Shown piece by piece: positions 25,330 through 34,008 of a stretch of 64,000 nt of DNA (the stretch's first letter is position 1; each line of letters begins with the position of its first letter). Both the position numbers and the translations under genes were made by a program. This stretch comes from a bacterium (GTDB taxonomy: Bacteria > Krumholzibacteriota > Krumholzibacteriia > JACNKJ01), in contig JAAEPZ010001044.1 of NCBI GenBank assembly GCA_024231955.1, positions 62,001 to 126,000 on the forward strand. Direction: 5' to 3'. The notes under the pieces were generated by a model, which saw nothing but the letters and a program-made list of their open reading frames with translations, was not told the DNA's origin and searched no databases.

Positions 25330-27744
25330 ATGCCATACGATCATCTGCAAATCGAGGCCAAGTGGCAAGAGTACTGGCGGGTCAACAAGACTTTCCGGGC
25401 CGAGGATGCCGGCGACAAGCCCAAACGCTATGTCCTGGACATGTTTCCCTACCCTTCGGGCGACGGTCTGCATGTCGGGCATCCGGAGGGCTATACCGCC
25501 ACGGATATCATCTCCCGCTATTACCGGATGAAGGGATTCAACGTGCTCCACCCGATGGGGTGGGACTCTTTCGGCCTGCCCGCCGAGAATTACGCCGTCA
25601 AGACCGGCACCCATCCGCGGACGACGACGGAGAAGAACATCAACAACTTCCGGCGTCAGTTGCAGATGTTCGGCTTCAGCTACGACTGGGAGCGGGAGAT
25701 CGCCACCACCGATCCGGGATACTACCGCTGGACCCAGTGGCTGTTCACGAAGATCTACGAGAAGGGGTTGGCCTATGAGGCCGAGGCGGCCGTGAACTGG
25801 TGCCCGGAACTGGGTACGGTGCTGGCCAATGAGGAGGTCATAGATGGCCTGAGCGAGGTGGGCGGGCATCCGGTCATCCGCAAACCGATGCGTCAGTGGA
25901 TGCTCCGAATAACCAACTATGCCGAGCGCCTGCTGGCCGACCTTGAGGATCTCGACTGGCCGGAGCATGTCAAGGAGCTGCAGCGCAACTGGATCGGCCG
26001 CAGCGAGGGCGCCGAGGTCGATTTCATCATCGACGGCCATGACGAGAAACTGCGTGTGTTCACGACCCGTCCCGACACTCTGTTCGGCGCGACCTACATG
26101 GTGCTGAGTCCGGAGCATCCCTCGGTGAGCAGGATCGCCACGGCTGCCCAGCGTGAAGCGGTGGCGGAGTATTGCCGGGCGGCCGCCCGCAAGAGCGATC
26201 GTGATCGCGGCATCGCCAAGGAGAAAACCGGGTGTTTCACCGGGGCGTTTGCGATCAATCCCGTCAACGATGAGCGGATCCCCATCTGGGTTGCCGACTA
26301 CGTCATGATGGGCTACGGCACGGGTGCGATCATGGCCGTGCCGGCTCACGATCAGCGGGACTGGGAGTTCGCCAGGGAGTTCGATCTGCCGATCATCCAG
26401 GTGATCTCCGGCGGCGACATCGAACGGGAGGCCTGGTCGGGGGATGGCGAACTGATCAACTCCGGCCTGCTCGACGGTTTGAATGTCGTCGATTCCATCG
26501 CGAAGATCTCCGGCTGGCTGAGCGAGAGGGGGCTGGGTGAGGCCAAGGTGCAGTACAAGCTGCGCGACTGGCTCTTCAGCCGTCAGCGGTACTGGGGCGA
26601 ACCGTTCCCGCTGCTGCATCTGGAGGATGGCACCGTCCGGGCTCTCGGCGAGGATGAACTGCCGCTGCTGCTGCCCGAGGTGGAGAGCTACAAACCGTCC
26701 GGTACGGGTGATAGCCCCCTGACGACGATCCCCGAGTGGATCGAGGTTGATGACCCCGTGAGCGGACAGAGGGCGAAACGCGAGAGCAATACGATGCCGC
26801 AGTGGGCGGGCAGTTGCTGGTACTACCTCCGCTTCATCGACCCGGACAACGATGTCGCTGCCTGGGATGCCGAGAAGGAGAAGTACTGGCTGCCGGTCGA
26901 TTTCTACATCGGCGGGCTCGAGCACGCCGTTCTGCACCTGCTCTACGCGCGCTTCTGGCACAAGGTTTTCTTCGACCTGGGGCTGGTTTCGACCAACGAG
27001 CCGTTCGCCAGGTATCGCAACATCGGCATGATCCTGGGTGAGGACGGCGAGAAGATGAGCAAGAGCCGCGGCAACGTGGTCAATCCCGATGATGTCGTGC
27101 GCGACTTCGGCGCGGACAGTCTGCGGCTGTTCCTGATGTTCCTCGGCCCGCTCGATCGGGACAAGCCCTGGAACATGAAGGGGATCGAGGGGATTCACCG
27201 CTTCCTCGCACGTGCCTGGCGACTGTTCTTCGACGAGGAGAACAACCTGCTGCCTGCCGTACAGGATGTGCAGCCGGACGATGAGACCTTGCGGATCATG
27301 CACCGCTGCATCCACGAGGTGAGCGAGATGATGGTCGATCAGCGTTTCAATACGGCGATCAGTCAGATGATGATCTTCGTCAATGAGATGAGCAAGCGCG
27401 ATGTGCGGGCCCAGAGCGCGCTGGAGGCGTTCCTGCTGCTGCTTGCCCCCTTCGCGCCCCACTTCTGCGAGGAGATCTGGCAGGCCCTGGGTCATGCGGA
27501 GAGTCTGAGTTACACACGCTGGCCCGTGGCGGATACATCCTGGCTGGAGGAGGATATGGTGACCGTCGTGGTGCAGGTCAACGGCAAGTTGCGCGATCGT
27601 TTCGACGTGCCGGTCGACGCCGACGCGGAAAAGGTCAAGGAGCAGGCGCTGGCCGGCGGCAAGCTGCAGCCCTTCCTGGAGGGCAAGACCGTCCGCAAGG
27701 TGATCTACGTGCCCGGTAAACTGGTGAATATTGTCGCCAACTAG
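25330..27744 (+). CDS. leuS: Leucyl-tRNA synthetase
   Basis: 804 aa, class Ia synthetase that charges tRNA-Leu. The HIGH-type motif is HVGH in 'GDGLHVGHPEGY', the editing (CP1) domain shows TTRPDTLFGATY and 'GYGTGAIMAVPAHDQRD', and the KMSKS motif is GEKMSKSRGNVVNP. The C-terminal anticodon-binding and 'VQVNGKLRD' regions are complete. ATG 25330 has GAAGGTG about 5 nt upstream and begins MPYDHL, as usual for LeuS; an in-frame extension to 25240 lacks a ribosome-binding site and homology. It has its own promoter and terminator. Somewhat shorter than the E. coli enzyme, within family range. Confidence 0.98.
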   Translation: MPYDHLQIEAKWQEYWRVNKTFRAEDAGDKPKRYVLDMFPYPSGDGLHVGHPEGYTATDIISRYYRMKGFNVLHPMGWDSFGLPAENYAVKTGTHPRTTTEKNINNFRRQLQMFGFSYDWEREIATTDPGYYRWTQWLFTKIYEKGLAYEAEAAVNWCPELGTVLANEEVIDGLSEVGGHPVIRKPMRQWMLRITNYAERLLADLEDLDWPEHVKELQRNWIGRSEGAEVDFIIDGHDEKLRVFTTRPDTLFGATYMVLSPEHPSVSRIATAAQREAVAEYCRAAARKSDRDRGIAKEKTGCFTGAFAINPVNDERIPIWVADYVMMGYGTGAIMAVPAHDQRDWEFAREFDLPIIQVISGGDIEREAWSGDGELINSGLLDGLNVVDSIAKISGWLSERGLGEAKVQYKLRDWLFSRQRYWGEPFPLLHLEDGTVRALGEDELPLLLPEVESYKPSGTGDSPLTTIPEWIEVDDPVSGQRAKRESNTMPQWAGSCWYYLRFIDPDNDVAAWDAEKEKYWLPVDFYIGGLEHAVLHLLYARFWHKVFFDLGLVSTNEPFARYRNIGMILGEDGEKMSKSRGNVVNPDDVVRDFGADSLRLFLMFLGPLDRDKPWNMKGIEGIHRFLARAWRLFFDEENNLLPAVQDVQPDDETLRIMHRCIHEVSEMMVDQRFNTAISQMMIFVNEMSKRDVRAQSALEAFLLLLAPFAPHFCEEIWQALGHAESLSYTRWPVADTSWLEEDMVTVVVQVNGKLRDRFDVPVDADAEKVKEQALAGGKLQPFLEGKTVRKVIYVPGKLVNIVAN

Positions 27745-27778
27745 CTTGCGGTATTCAGACGAAAACGTTTAGAGTTAC

Positions 27779-27806
27779 AACCCCGCCGGCTACCGGCGGG
27801 GTTTTT
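27779..27806 (+). terminator. leuS terminator
   Basis: CCCCGCCGG (27781-27789), CTA loop, CCGGCGGGG (27793-27801), extended by AA/TT, then TTTTTAT. Typical strong intrinsic terminator 35 nt after the stop. Confidence 0.92.
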
Positions 27807-27834
27807 ATCTACAGGGCCTAGAGAGGGAGCGTCG

Positions 27835-29373
27835 ATGAATAGACTGCATGAGATCGCAAAGAATATTCAGGAGCTGGAGGTCAGTGTGGGGCGTCTGGGC
27901 TGGACGCAGTACACAACCGGATACGACTTCGGCGTGGACGAGGCGGAGCTGGCGGTTCAGAAAGCGCTGGAGAGCAAGGAGAGCTACGAAGTCATCAAGG
28001 AGTTGATGACCGCCGATCTGGAATCGACGGATAAACGGCGGGTTGCGATCATGGAGCGGGACTTCCGCCCCTATCACCTCTCGGACGAACTCAATAAACT
28101 GAACGTCAGGATCAACGAGAAGACCAATCAGCTCGGTGATGTCCTCAACAAGACCCGCAGCGAGATCGACGGCCGTCCCGTCACCTCTCCCGAGATATTC
28201 CAGATTCTGGCGGTTGAGGAGGACAGGGAGAAGCGGCGCGCGGCCTACCTGGCGCAGAGGATGGTCAATCGACCGCTGGTCGACGCGGGTTTCATCGACC
28301 TGATCAACATGCGCAAGGAGTATGCGGACAAATACGGAGCCGCCGACTTCGTCGAGTTGTCGCTCAAGGAGCAGGAGCTCGATCCCGCCATGTTCGACGG
28401 TTGGACGGAGCAGATCCGCGAGGTGCAGCCGATCATGAAGAAGGTGCGGGCCGGGTTCGCGACCGAGTATCTCGATCAGCCCGACCTGCAGCCGTGGGAC
28501 GAGCGTTTTCTCGGCGGACGGATCTCACCCGAGAAGAACAAGTCCGTGGACATGTCCAACTTCCTCGAACCCATCGCCGAGCTGTTCAATCGTTTCGGCT
28601 ACGACGTCGCGAAGTACAACATCACATACGATGTCTTCCCGCGCGCCAACAAGTCGGAGTGGGGCTACAACTTCCCGATCGAGTATGCGGTGGATTCGCG
28701 GATTCTCGCCAATGTCCGCAACCGTTTCTTCGAGTTCGATGTTCTGCTGCACGAGACGGGCCACGGCATGCACTCCTTCAACGTGGATCCCGCCGAGATC
28801 ATCCTGAACAGGGGGATCAGCGGCATCATTTCCGAGGGGATCGCCAACCTGTTCGGCAGCCTCCAGACCTGTCCGGAATTTTACGCGCCGTTCTTCCCGG
28901 GTGAGGAGGAGCAGGCTGCCGCGAACTTCGCCAGGCTGAAACGCTGGAATGACGTCAACGCGTTGCGCGCGGGGCACCGCATCCTCTTCGACCAGGCTCT
29001 GTATCGTACGGAGATCGACAACATCGATGATATCCACGAGCTCTGGTGGCGGATCGGTCGCGAGCTGTTCGACGAGGAGCCCTACGCCGCCGAGCCCGTG
29101 TGGGGGATGGTCATCCACTACACGACCCACCCGATCTATCTGCACAACTACCTGCTGGGCGACCTCACCTACGAGATGCTCAAGAGCGTCTTCACCTCAG
29201 GCAACAAGGTGGACGGCATCATGGCCGACCCGGCCGGCTTCGGCAAATTCCTCGGCGAAGAGGTGATGCGCCCTGCGGGTCGCTATCCCTATCCCGAACT
29301 CTACAGACGCATCAGTGGCGAGGACTTCTCGCTCAAGTACCTGGTCGACAAGGTGCGCGCCCTGGAGGCGTAG
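27835..29373 (+). CDS. M3-like zinc metallopeptidase (oligopeptidase)
   Basis: 512 aa, no signal peptide, so a cytoplasmic oligopeptidase. The zinc motif HETGH lies near residue 305 and the third ligand Glu (ISEGIANLF) 24 residues after the second His, the gluzincin spacing seen in M2/M3 peptidases. The helical N-terminal lid and the late 'HYTTHPIYLHNYLLGDLTYEML' region with catalytic His/Tyr also fit. It is shorter than typical M3 enzymes (600-700 aa), closer to compact M3/M32-like forms, so the exact subfamily is uncertain. GGGAG lies 6-7 nt before ATG. It stands alone between two terminators. Confidence 0.82.
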   Translation: MNRLHEIAKNIQELEVSVGRLGWTQYTTGYDFGVDEAELAVQKALESKESYEVIKELMTADLESTDKRRVAIMERDFRPYHLSDELNKLNVRINEKTNQLGDVLNKTRSEIDGRPVTSPEIFQILAVEEDREKRRAAYLAQRMVNRPLVDAGFIDLINMRKEYADKYGAADFVELSLKEQELDPAMFDGWTEQIREVQPIMKKVRAGFATEYLDQPDLQPWDERFLGGRISPEKNKSVDMSNFLEPIAELFNRFGYDVAKYNITYDVFPRANKSEWGYNFPIEYAVDSRILANVRNRFFEFDVLLHETGHGMHSFNVDPAEIILNRGISGIISEGIANLFGSLQTCPEFYAPFFPGEEEQAAANFARLKRWNDVNALRAGHRILFDQALYRTEIDNIDDIHELWWRIGRELFDEEPYAAEPVWGMVIHYTTHPIYLHNYLLGDLTYEMLKSVFTSGNKVDGIMADPAGFGKFLGEEVMRPAGRYPYPELYRRISGEDFSLKYLVDKVRALEA

Positions 29374-29391
29374 AGAACCTCATCGTGAACG

Positions 29392-29414
29392 CCCCCGCCC
29401 GATCCGGGCGGGGG
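29392..29414 (+). terminator. Hairpin after metallopeptidase gene
   Basis: CCCCCGCCCG (29392-29401), ATC loop, CGGGCGGGGG (29405-29414), 18 nt after the stop; the tract after it (TGTCCCC) is T-poor. Likely terminator from position and stem strength. Confidence 0.65.
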
Positions 29415-29551
29415 TGTCCCCAACCTTCCTCTGTTAGAAATGCCCCTCCATATTTGTATTGATTATTCGCGGCGCAGCCGCGCAGAGGCTGCCGAACCTG
29501 AATGTCAGGGGGTAGAATCCAATTGGTGGGAGATTCCGGAAGGAGATGATG

Positions 29552-30178
29552 ATGCGAATTTCGCCGATGTTTTTGCTGATCATGATATTGGCGACGGGGG
29601 CCACGGCAGGGGCGCCCTCGGTCAGCCAATCCGTAGTTTCGCCGACCGACCAGATGACTGATCCCTGTCTGTATGGAGTACCGACCTGCGGTTCGGCATT
29701 GAGCTGGTTGACCGTGCAGGTGAACGACGACAATGGCGACGGCGTCCCCAACGTTCTCGTCGAGCTCGAATTCGATCCCGCGAGCAATGTTGTCGTGTGC
29801 AATGAGAATGACCTGAGCCGGACAACCGGACTGACGGGCTCAGTTTCGATACCTCTCAGGTTCGGCGGTACCTGCCGCGCCACGGAGGTCAAAGGCGATC
29901 CCGATGAACCGCTCTGTTCGATATTCATCTCGTTGGGGGGCGGCGATCGGATCTATCTGCGCGGTTTTCCCCGCATCGTAAGTGCTGATCACCGCGGATC
30001 CAAGGGTGATCCGGATGAACCGGATCGCTCGGTCGACAGCTCCGACCTGGCCTACTTCGGAAGCATCTACGGCGATCCCGGCAACGATGGTTGGCGGATC
30101 GATTATAATGGCGACGGTCAGGTGACCCTGGCGGACAATATCATGTTCGGTCAGGCCTACAACCTGGATTGTGAATAG
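29552..30178 (+). CDS. Exported protein with C-terminal dockerin-like repeats
   Basis: 208 aa. The signal peptide (RISPMFLLIMILATGATAG) precedes an Ig-like domain with 'VQVNDDNGDGVPNVLVELE' (Ca-binding-like Asp/Asn). The C-terminus (about 160-208) has two EF-hand-like dockerin units: 'VDSSDLAYFGSIYG' and 'DYNGDGQVTLADNIMFGQAY'. The phrase KGDPDEP occurs twice (about residues 112 and 150), the underlying DNA being similar but not identical. Three in-frame ATGs sit at 29546, 29549 and 29552; AAGGAG (29540-29545) favours the last (6 nt). Such dockerin-like tails are common in exported proteins of FCB candidate phyla. Function unknown. Confidence 0.75.
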   Translation: MRISPMFLLIMILATGATAGAPSVSQSVVSPTDQMTDPCLYGVPTCGSALSWLTVQVNDDNGDGVPNVLVELEFDPASNVVVCNENDLSRTTGLTGSVSIPLRFGGTCRATEVKGDPDEPLCSIFISLGGGDRIYLRGFPRIVSADHRGSKGDPDEPDRSVDSSDLAYFGSIYGDPGNDGWRIDYNGDGQVTLADNIMFGQAYNLDCE

Positions 30179-30195
30179 ATAGGTCGAGATAACGG

Positions 30196-30227
30196 AAGCC
30201 CCGACTCTAGATAGAGCCGGGGCTTTT
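30196..30227. terminator. Bidirectional terminator between convergent genes
   Basis: AAGCCCCG-A-CTCT, AGAT loop, AGAG-C-CGGGGCTT, then TT (plus strand). It serves the dockerin-like gene and probably the converging gene at 30259. Confidence 0.8.
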
Positions 30228-30258
30228 CACTCCAATCACAGAGCGCGAACGGGAACCT

Positions 30259-31374
30259 CTATTTCAGGAGAATCGCCTTCGCGTTGGCGACACCGCCGGC
30301 GGTGCTCAGCCTGACAAGGTAAACTCCGCTGGGAAGCGCCTCACCGTTGTCGTCAACGCCTTGCCAGGTGACGTCATGATGCCCGGCGGGCACGACTTTG
30401 TCGATCAGCGTTTTGACGCAGCGCCCGGACAGATCGTAGACCTCAAGGGACACGTGGCCCGGCTCCTGGAGATCGAATCCCAGCTGAGTGTTCGGATTGA
30501 ACGGGTTGGGGTGAACAGTCACGGGGATCGGTCCGGCCGGGGTCTGCGCCTCGGCGATGTCTGTCGCGTCCGCTACGTAGAACACCTCAACATTGTCGAT
30601 CAATGCACCCATTGTGTGGGGAAAGCCGTCACCATATATGTTGCACCACAAAGCACACATGTCGGACACGTTGATCCTCACCCGCACCCCACCGAGCAGG
30701 CCCGACTCTCCACCCATGTAACTGAATGCCGTCTCCGTGATATCTATCTCCATGGTTTCCCAGCCGGATTCACCATAGAAAACAAAACTCTCGTCGATGA
30801 AGGGGCCGAAACTGTTGTCGGTTGCCCGCGCGGAGATCTGATGATAATAGAATATGAGGGCATTCATCGGCATATCCTTGTAGATATCATAGCGCAGGAA
30901 CACCTTGCCGGTGTTGGGCGCAATACCCATGGGTGCGCCGTATTGGTCCCGCTCCAGTCCCGGCGAGAAGGTGAATAGTGTCTGGTAGGGTGGTCCATAC
31001 GGGAACACGCCCCACGGATAATCCTCCTCCGGCGTCTCGGAATCGAAAAACGTCCACATGTTGGTCTCGTTGGGGCCGGGGAGGAAATAATTGTCCCGCA
31101 GCATGGTGTAGGGGCCGCCGTCCGTCAACCAACCGGCCCGATCGCCCCCTTCGGAGCTGTCGAAGGAGAAGCCCCTTTCGGTAGTGCCCGGGGAGCCGTA
31201 GGATCCCTCTCCCAGAGCGGCGAAGAAGAAGAGTGTGTCACCTCTGGCGGTTCGATCCCCGCCGGATTCGTGCTGAACAGGTATTTGTTCAACAGGAACG
31301 GGCAGGGCGTCGGCAGAAATGGGAGACAACAGAAATAGCAGGAGAGAAATAAGGGTAATTGAGCATCGATGCAT
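30259..31374 (-). CDS. Exported protein with T9SS-like C-terminal sorting domain
   Basis: 371 aa. A signal peptide (HRCSITLISLLLFLLSPISA) leads to a beta-rich domain of about 240 residues ('GWETMEIDITETAFSY', 'GALIDNVEVFYVAD') resembling a jelly-roll/discoidin-like module with no catalytic motif recognised. The C-terminus is the sorting domain: VHPNPFNPNTQLGF, VYDLSGRCV, GEALPSGVYLVRL, AKAILLK end. Start is uncertain: ATG 31374 has GGATGG 5 nt upstream, while ATG 31383 adds three residues and lacks a ribosome-binding site. A TAAAAT (-10-like) lies just upstream of both. Function unknown; probably surface-displayed. Confidence 0.78.
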   Translation of the reverse strand: MHRCSITLISLLLFLLSPISADALPVPVEQIPVQHESGGDRTARGDTLFFFAALGEGSYGSPGTTERGFSFDSSEGGDRAGWLTDGGPYTMLRDNYFLPGPNETNMWTFFDSETPEEDYPWGVFPYGPPYQTLFTFSPGLERDQYGAPMGIAPNTGKVFLRYDIYKDMPMNALIFYYHQISARATDNSFGPFIDESFVFYGESGWETMEIDITETAFSYMGGESGLLGGVRVRINVSDMCALWCNIYGDGFPHTMGALIDNVEVFYVADATDIAEAQTPAGPIPVTVHPNPFNPNTQLGFDLQEPGHVSLEVYDLSGRCVKTLIDKVVPAGHHDVTWQGVDDNGEALPSGVYLVRLSTAGGVANAKAILLK

Positions 31375-31544
31375 GGCAACCATCCCATTTTACTTGATGA
31401 TGAATATGGGGGCAGAGTTGAGTATCCGCCTCGTCTCATATAGGAAGTGTAATACTTGCGAGACCTCCATCGCAAGGAGAAGGCCGTCTATGATGAAAGT
31501 GGTAATTCGTTCACATGTGGAATCAATAACCTCTAACTTGACGA

Positions 31545-31571
31545 AATCCCCGGCTCGATGAGCCGGGGATT
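31545..31571 (-). terminator. Terminator of SAP-like protein gene
   Basis: AATCCCCGGCTC (31545-31556), GAT loop, GAGCCGGGGATT (31560-31571): perfect 12-bp stem 45 nt after the stop, continuing TTTCG on the minus strand. Confidence 0.8.
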
Positions 31572-31615
31572 AATTGAATGTTCCCGATAACTGCTGCTGA
31601 CTGGGTCCAGAGACC

Positions 31616-31930
31616 CTACCGTGTCAGGTGCCCTGCTTTGCGGATTTTACGTTTGAGTCGATGAATTTCTCGGCGGGATTTTTTGAGATTGAGACTGTCT
31701 CCAGCGATCATGGCTGCCTGTTTCTGGATCTTCAAATGGCGGATTTGACTCTTGAATCCGCTCTTCAGAGATTCATCGATAACCATATGGGGTTTGGCGA
31801 TCCCTCTCTCTTTCGCCACCAGGCCGACCAGGTGCTCCTTGCTCATACCGCTGGTGCCTTTTATTCCGGAGCTTTTCGCCATTTGCCTCAACTGGTCAAC
31901 CTTGTGTTTCTGCAATTCATGCCAGTCCAT
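31616..31930 (-). CDS. Small basic protein with Rho-N/SAP-like domain
   Basis: 104 aa. The N-terminal 45 residues ('KVDQLRQMAKSSGIKG', 'SKEHLVGLVAKERGI') have the helix-extended loop-helix pattern of Rho-N/SAP domains, which bind nucleic acid. The remainder is a strongly basic helical tail (LKKSRREIHRLKRKIRK), consistent with DNA or RNA binding. AGGAGG lies 5 nt before ATG. It is a monocistronic unit with its own promoter-like element and terminator. Partner and target unknown. Confidence 0.65.
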   Translation of the reverse strand: MDWHELQKHKVDQLRQMAKSSGIKGTSGMSKEHLVGLVAKERGIAKPHMVIDESLKSGFKSQIRHLKIQKQAAMIAGDSLNLKKSRREIHRLKRKIRKAGHLTR

Positions 31931-31951
31931 GAGACCTCCTAAGTTTACGAA

Positions 31952-31980
31952 AGCGTAATACCGGTTGTGAGGTCTGTCAA
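31952..31980 (-). promoter_or_regulatory. Candidate promoter of SAP-like gene
   Basis: On the minus strand a consensus TTGACA (31980-31975) with a poor -10, TACGCT (31957-31952), 17 nt apart, 22 nt before the start codon. The good -35 and position support it; the -10 match is weak. Confidence 0.4.
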
Positions 31981-32037
31981 CATGGAGATGTCCCTGGGGG
32001 ACATAATGGGTGATATTCGGAGTCAGGTGACGAGTCG

Positions 32038-32586
32038 CTAGCGCTTGAATTCGTGCGCCAGGATCGCGTAGTGCCAGTGATCGCGGGGACGATCCTCATG
32101 TACCAGGTACTCCCGCAGACGCCCCTCCCGCCGCATGCCGAGCTTCTCGGCAACCCGGCGACTGCCCTTATTCGCCACATCGCAAGTCAGGAACACCCGC
32201 CGCAGACCCAGACGGCTGAAACCGTAGTCCAGCAACAGGGCCGAGGCATCGGTGGTGTAACCGCGGCCGGAAAAATCCGTGCGCAACCAGTAACCGAGCT
32301 CCGCGTGGCCGGCATGACTGCGCATCATCAGACCCACCCCGCCGATCAATTCGCCCGATGCGAGGTGAAACACCGACAGGTGGAGTCCGCGCGCGGTGCG
32401 CTCCTCCTCCCGGGCGAAGGAGAGGAATTCTCGGGCCGCTTCGAGATCGTAGCCGACCGATGCCCAGGGCAGGTAGCGCTCCATTTCGGGATAGCTGCAC
32501 TGCACGGCGTCGACCAGCAGGCGGGCCTCGCTCAACAGGCCTCTGCGCAGGAGTATTTCACCATCGTTCATCTCAACGGCCTTCAC
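32038..32586 (-). CDS. GNAT N-acetyltransferase, RimJ/RimL type
   Basis: 182 aa, the usual RimJ/RimL length. It shows the GNAT core: 'GELIGGVGLM', 'AELGYWLRTDFSGRGYTTDA' (acetyl-CoA binding loop R-G-x-G/A variant), 'LGLRRVFLTCDVANKGSRRVAEKLGMRREG', and the ending 'HWHYAILAHEF'. It likely acetylates a protein N-terminus or small amine. GTG 32586 is chosen because GGGAGG lies exactly 6 nt upstream; ATG 32571 is a poorer alternative and the longer frame to 32646 has no site. It is downstream of the thiolase gene by 100 nt. Confidence 0.88.
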   Translation of the reverse strand: MKAVEMNDGEILLRRGLLSEARLLVDAVQCSYPEMERYLPWASVGYDLEAAREFLSFAREEERTARGLHLSVFHLASGELIGGVGLMMRSHAGHAELGYWLRTDFSGRGYTTDASALLLDYGFSRLGLRRVFLTCDVANKGSRRVAEKLGMRREGRLREYLVHEDRPRDHWHYAILAHEFKR

Positions 32587-32686
32587 ACGATACCTCCCGG
32601 AAGAATGCCGACCCCCCGTTCGAGAGGAGCCGGCACAAAGTAGCAACTATGGCGAAAAAGGGCGAGTACGGTTTGATTCCGGCCGG

Positions 32687-33874
32687 TTAAATCGCCTCCA
32701 CGATCAGCGTGGCGCCCTCGCCGCCGCCGATACAGAGGCTGGCCAACCCGCGTTTGGCGCCCTCATCCTTCATGGTGTAGAGGAGCGTCGTCAGTATACG
32801 GGCGCCGCTGCCGCCGATGGGGTGGCCGATGGCGACGGAGCCGCCCCGTTTGTTGACCTTGGCCGGATCCAGACCGAGCAGCTTGTTGTTGATCAGCGCC
32901 ACGACCGCGAACGCCTCGTTGACCTCGAACAGGTCGATTTCATCGGCTTTCAGCCCGGCCCTGGTCATCGCCTTTTCGCAGGCCTTGGCGGGCGCGGTGG
33001 TGAACCACTCGGGCGCCTGGGCCGCGCTGGCCTGGGCGACGATCCGCACCATCGGGGTCAGACCCAGTTCGACGGCCTTTTCGCCCGCCATGACGACAAA
33101 GGCGGCGGCGCCATCGTTGATGCTGCTGGCGTTGGCGGCGGTGACGGTACCCTCCTTGTCGAACGCGGGGCGCAGGCTGGGGATGCGGTCGAATTTCACG
33201 CGACCGGCCTCCTCGTCCCTGGCGACGACTACGGGTTCGCCTCTGCGCTGGGGGATCTCCACGGGCGCGATCTCCGCGTCAAAGAGGCCGCCTTCGATCG
33301 AGGCCTGGGCGCGCTTGTAGCTCTCGATGGCGAAAGCGTCCTGCTCCTCGCGACCGATCCCCTTTTCACGAGCGCAAAGCTCGGCGGCGCTGCCCATGTG
33401 CCAATTGTTGTATGGATCCCAGAGGCCGTCGAAGACCATGCCGTCCTTGAGTTTCCAGTCACCCATCTTGACGCCGTTGCGGCTGCCGAGCACGTAGTGG
33501 GGGGCCAGGCTCATGTTCTCCATGCCGCCGGCGACGACAATGTCGGCATCGCCCACGGCGATGGCCTGTGCGGCGAGCATCACGCTCTTCAGACCGGAGC
33601 CACAGACCTTGTTGATGGTCATGCACTCGACGCTGTCGGGCAGTCCGGCACCGAGGCAGGCTTGCCTTGCGGGGGCCTGTCCCTGACCGGCGGGCAGCAC
33701 GCAACCCATGATACACTCATCGACAACCTCACCCTTGATCCCGGCACGCTCAACGGCGGCCTTGATGGCGATGGCGCCCAGCTTCGTCGCGGGCACGGTG
33801 GAGAGGGAGCCCAGGAAAGACCCAACCGGGGTACGGGCGGCGGAGACGATTACAACTTCACGGACTTCGGACAT
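32687..33874 (-). CDS. Acetyl-CoA C-acetyltransferase (thiolase)
   Basis: 395 aa, full-length thiolase II that condenses two acetyl-CoA to acetoacetyl-CoA or runs in reverse in beta-oxidation. The nucleophile Cys91 is in NKVCGSGLKS, the catalytic His351 in AIGHPIGGSGAR, and Cys381 in SLCIGGGEG; the N-terminal 'SAARTPVGSF' and 'EVNEAFAVV' are typical of AtoB/PhaA. GAGGTG lies about 7 nt before ATG. No 3-hydroxyacyl-CoA dehydrogenase or phaB is adjacent, so the direction in vivo cannot be told. Confidence 0.95.
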   Translation of the reverse strand: MSEVREVVIVSAARTPVGSFLGSLSTVPATKLGAIAIKAAVERAGIKGEVVDECIMGCVLPAGQGQAPARQACLGAGLPDSVECMTINKVCGSGLKSVMLAAQAIAVGDADIVVAGGMENMSLAPHYVLGSRNGVKMGDWKLKDGMVFDGLWDPYNNWHMGSAAELCAREKGIGREEQDAFAIESYKRAQASIEGGLFDAEIAPVEIPQRRGEPVVVARDEEAGRVKFDRIPSLRPAFDKEGTVTAANASSINDGAAAFVVMAGEKAVELGLTPMVRIVAQASAAQAPEWFTTAPAKACEKAMTRAGLKADEIDLFEVNEAFAVVALINNKLLGLDPAKVNKRGGSVAIGHPIGGSGARILTTLLYTMKDEGAKRGLASLCIGGGEGATLIVEAI

Positions 33875-34008
33875 AGGTGCACCTCGGGAAAACTGTATGG
33901 ATTGTGATCGATATCTGAGCTTCGGCGTTGCGAAAGCGTCCCCATCCTAGCGGAAAGGGGCACTCGTGCGCAAGAGGTTGCATTGACCCGGCCGAGCGAA
34001 TCACTGCA

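Noticed and set aside
25276..27495. 739-codon minus-strand frame opposite leuS
   Set aside because: Shadow of a highly conserved GC-rich gene; composition without domain motifs.
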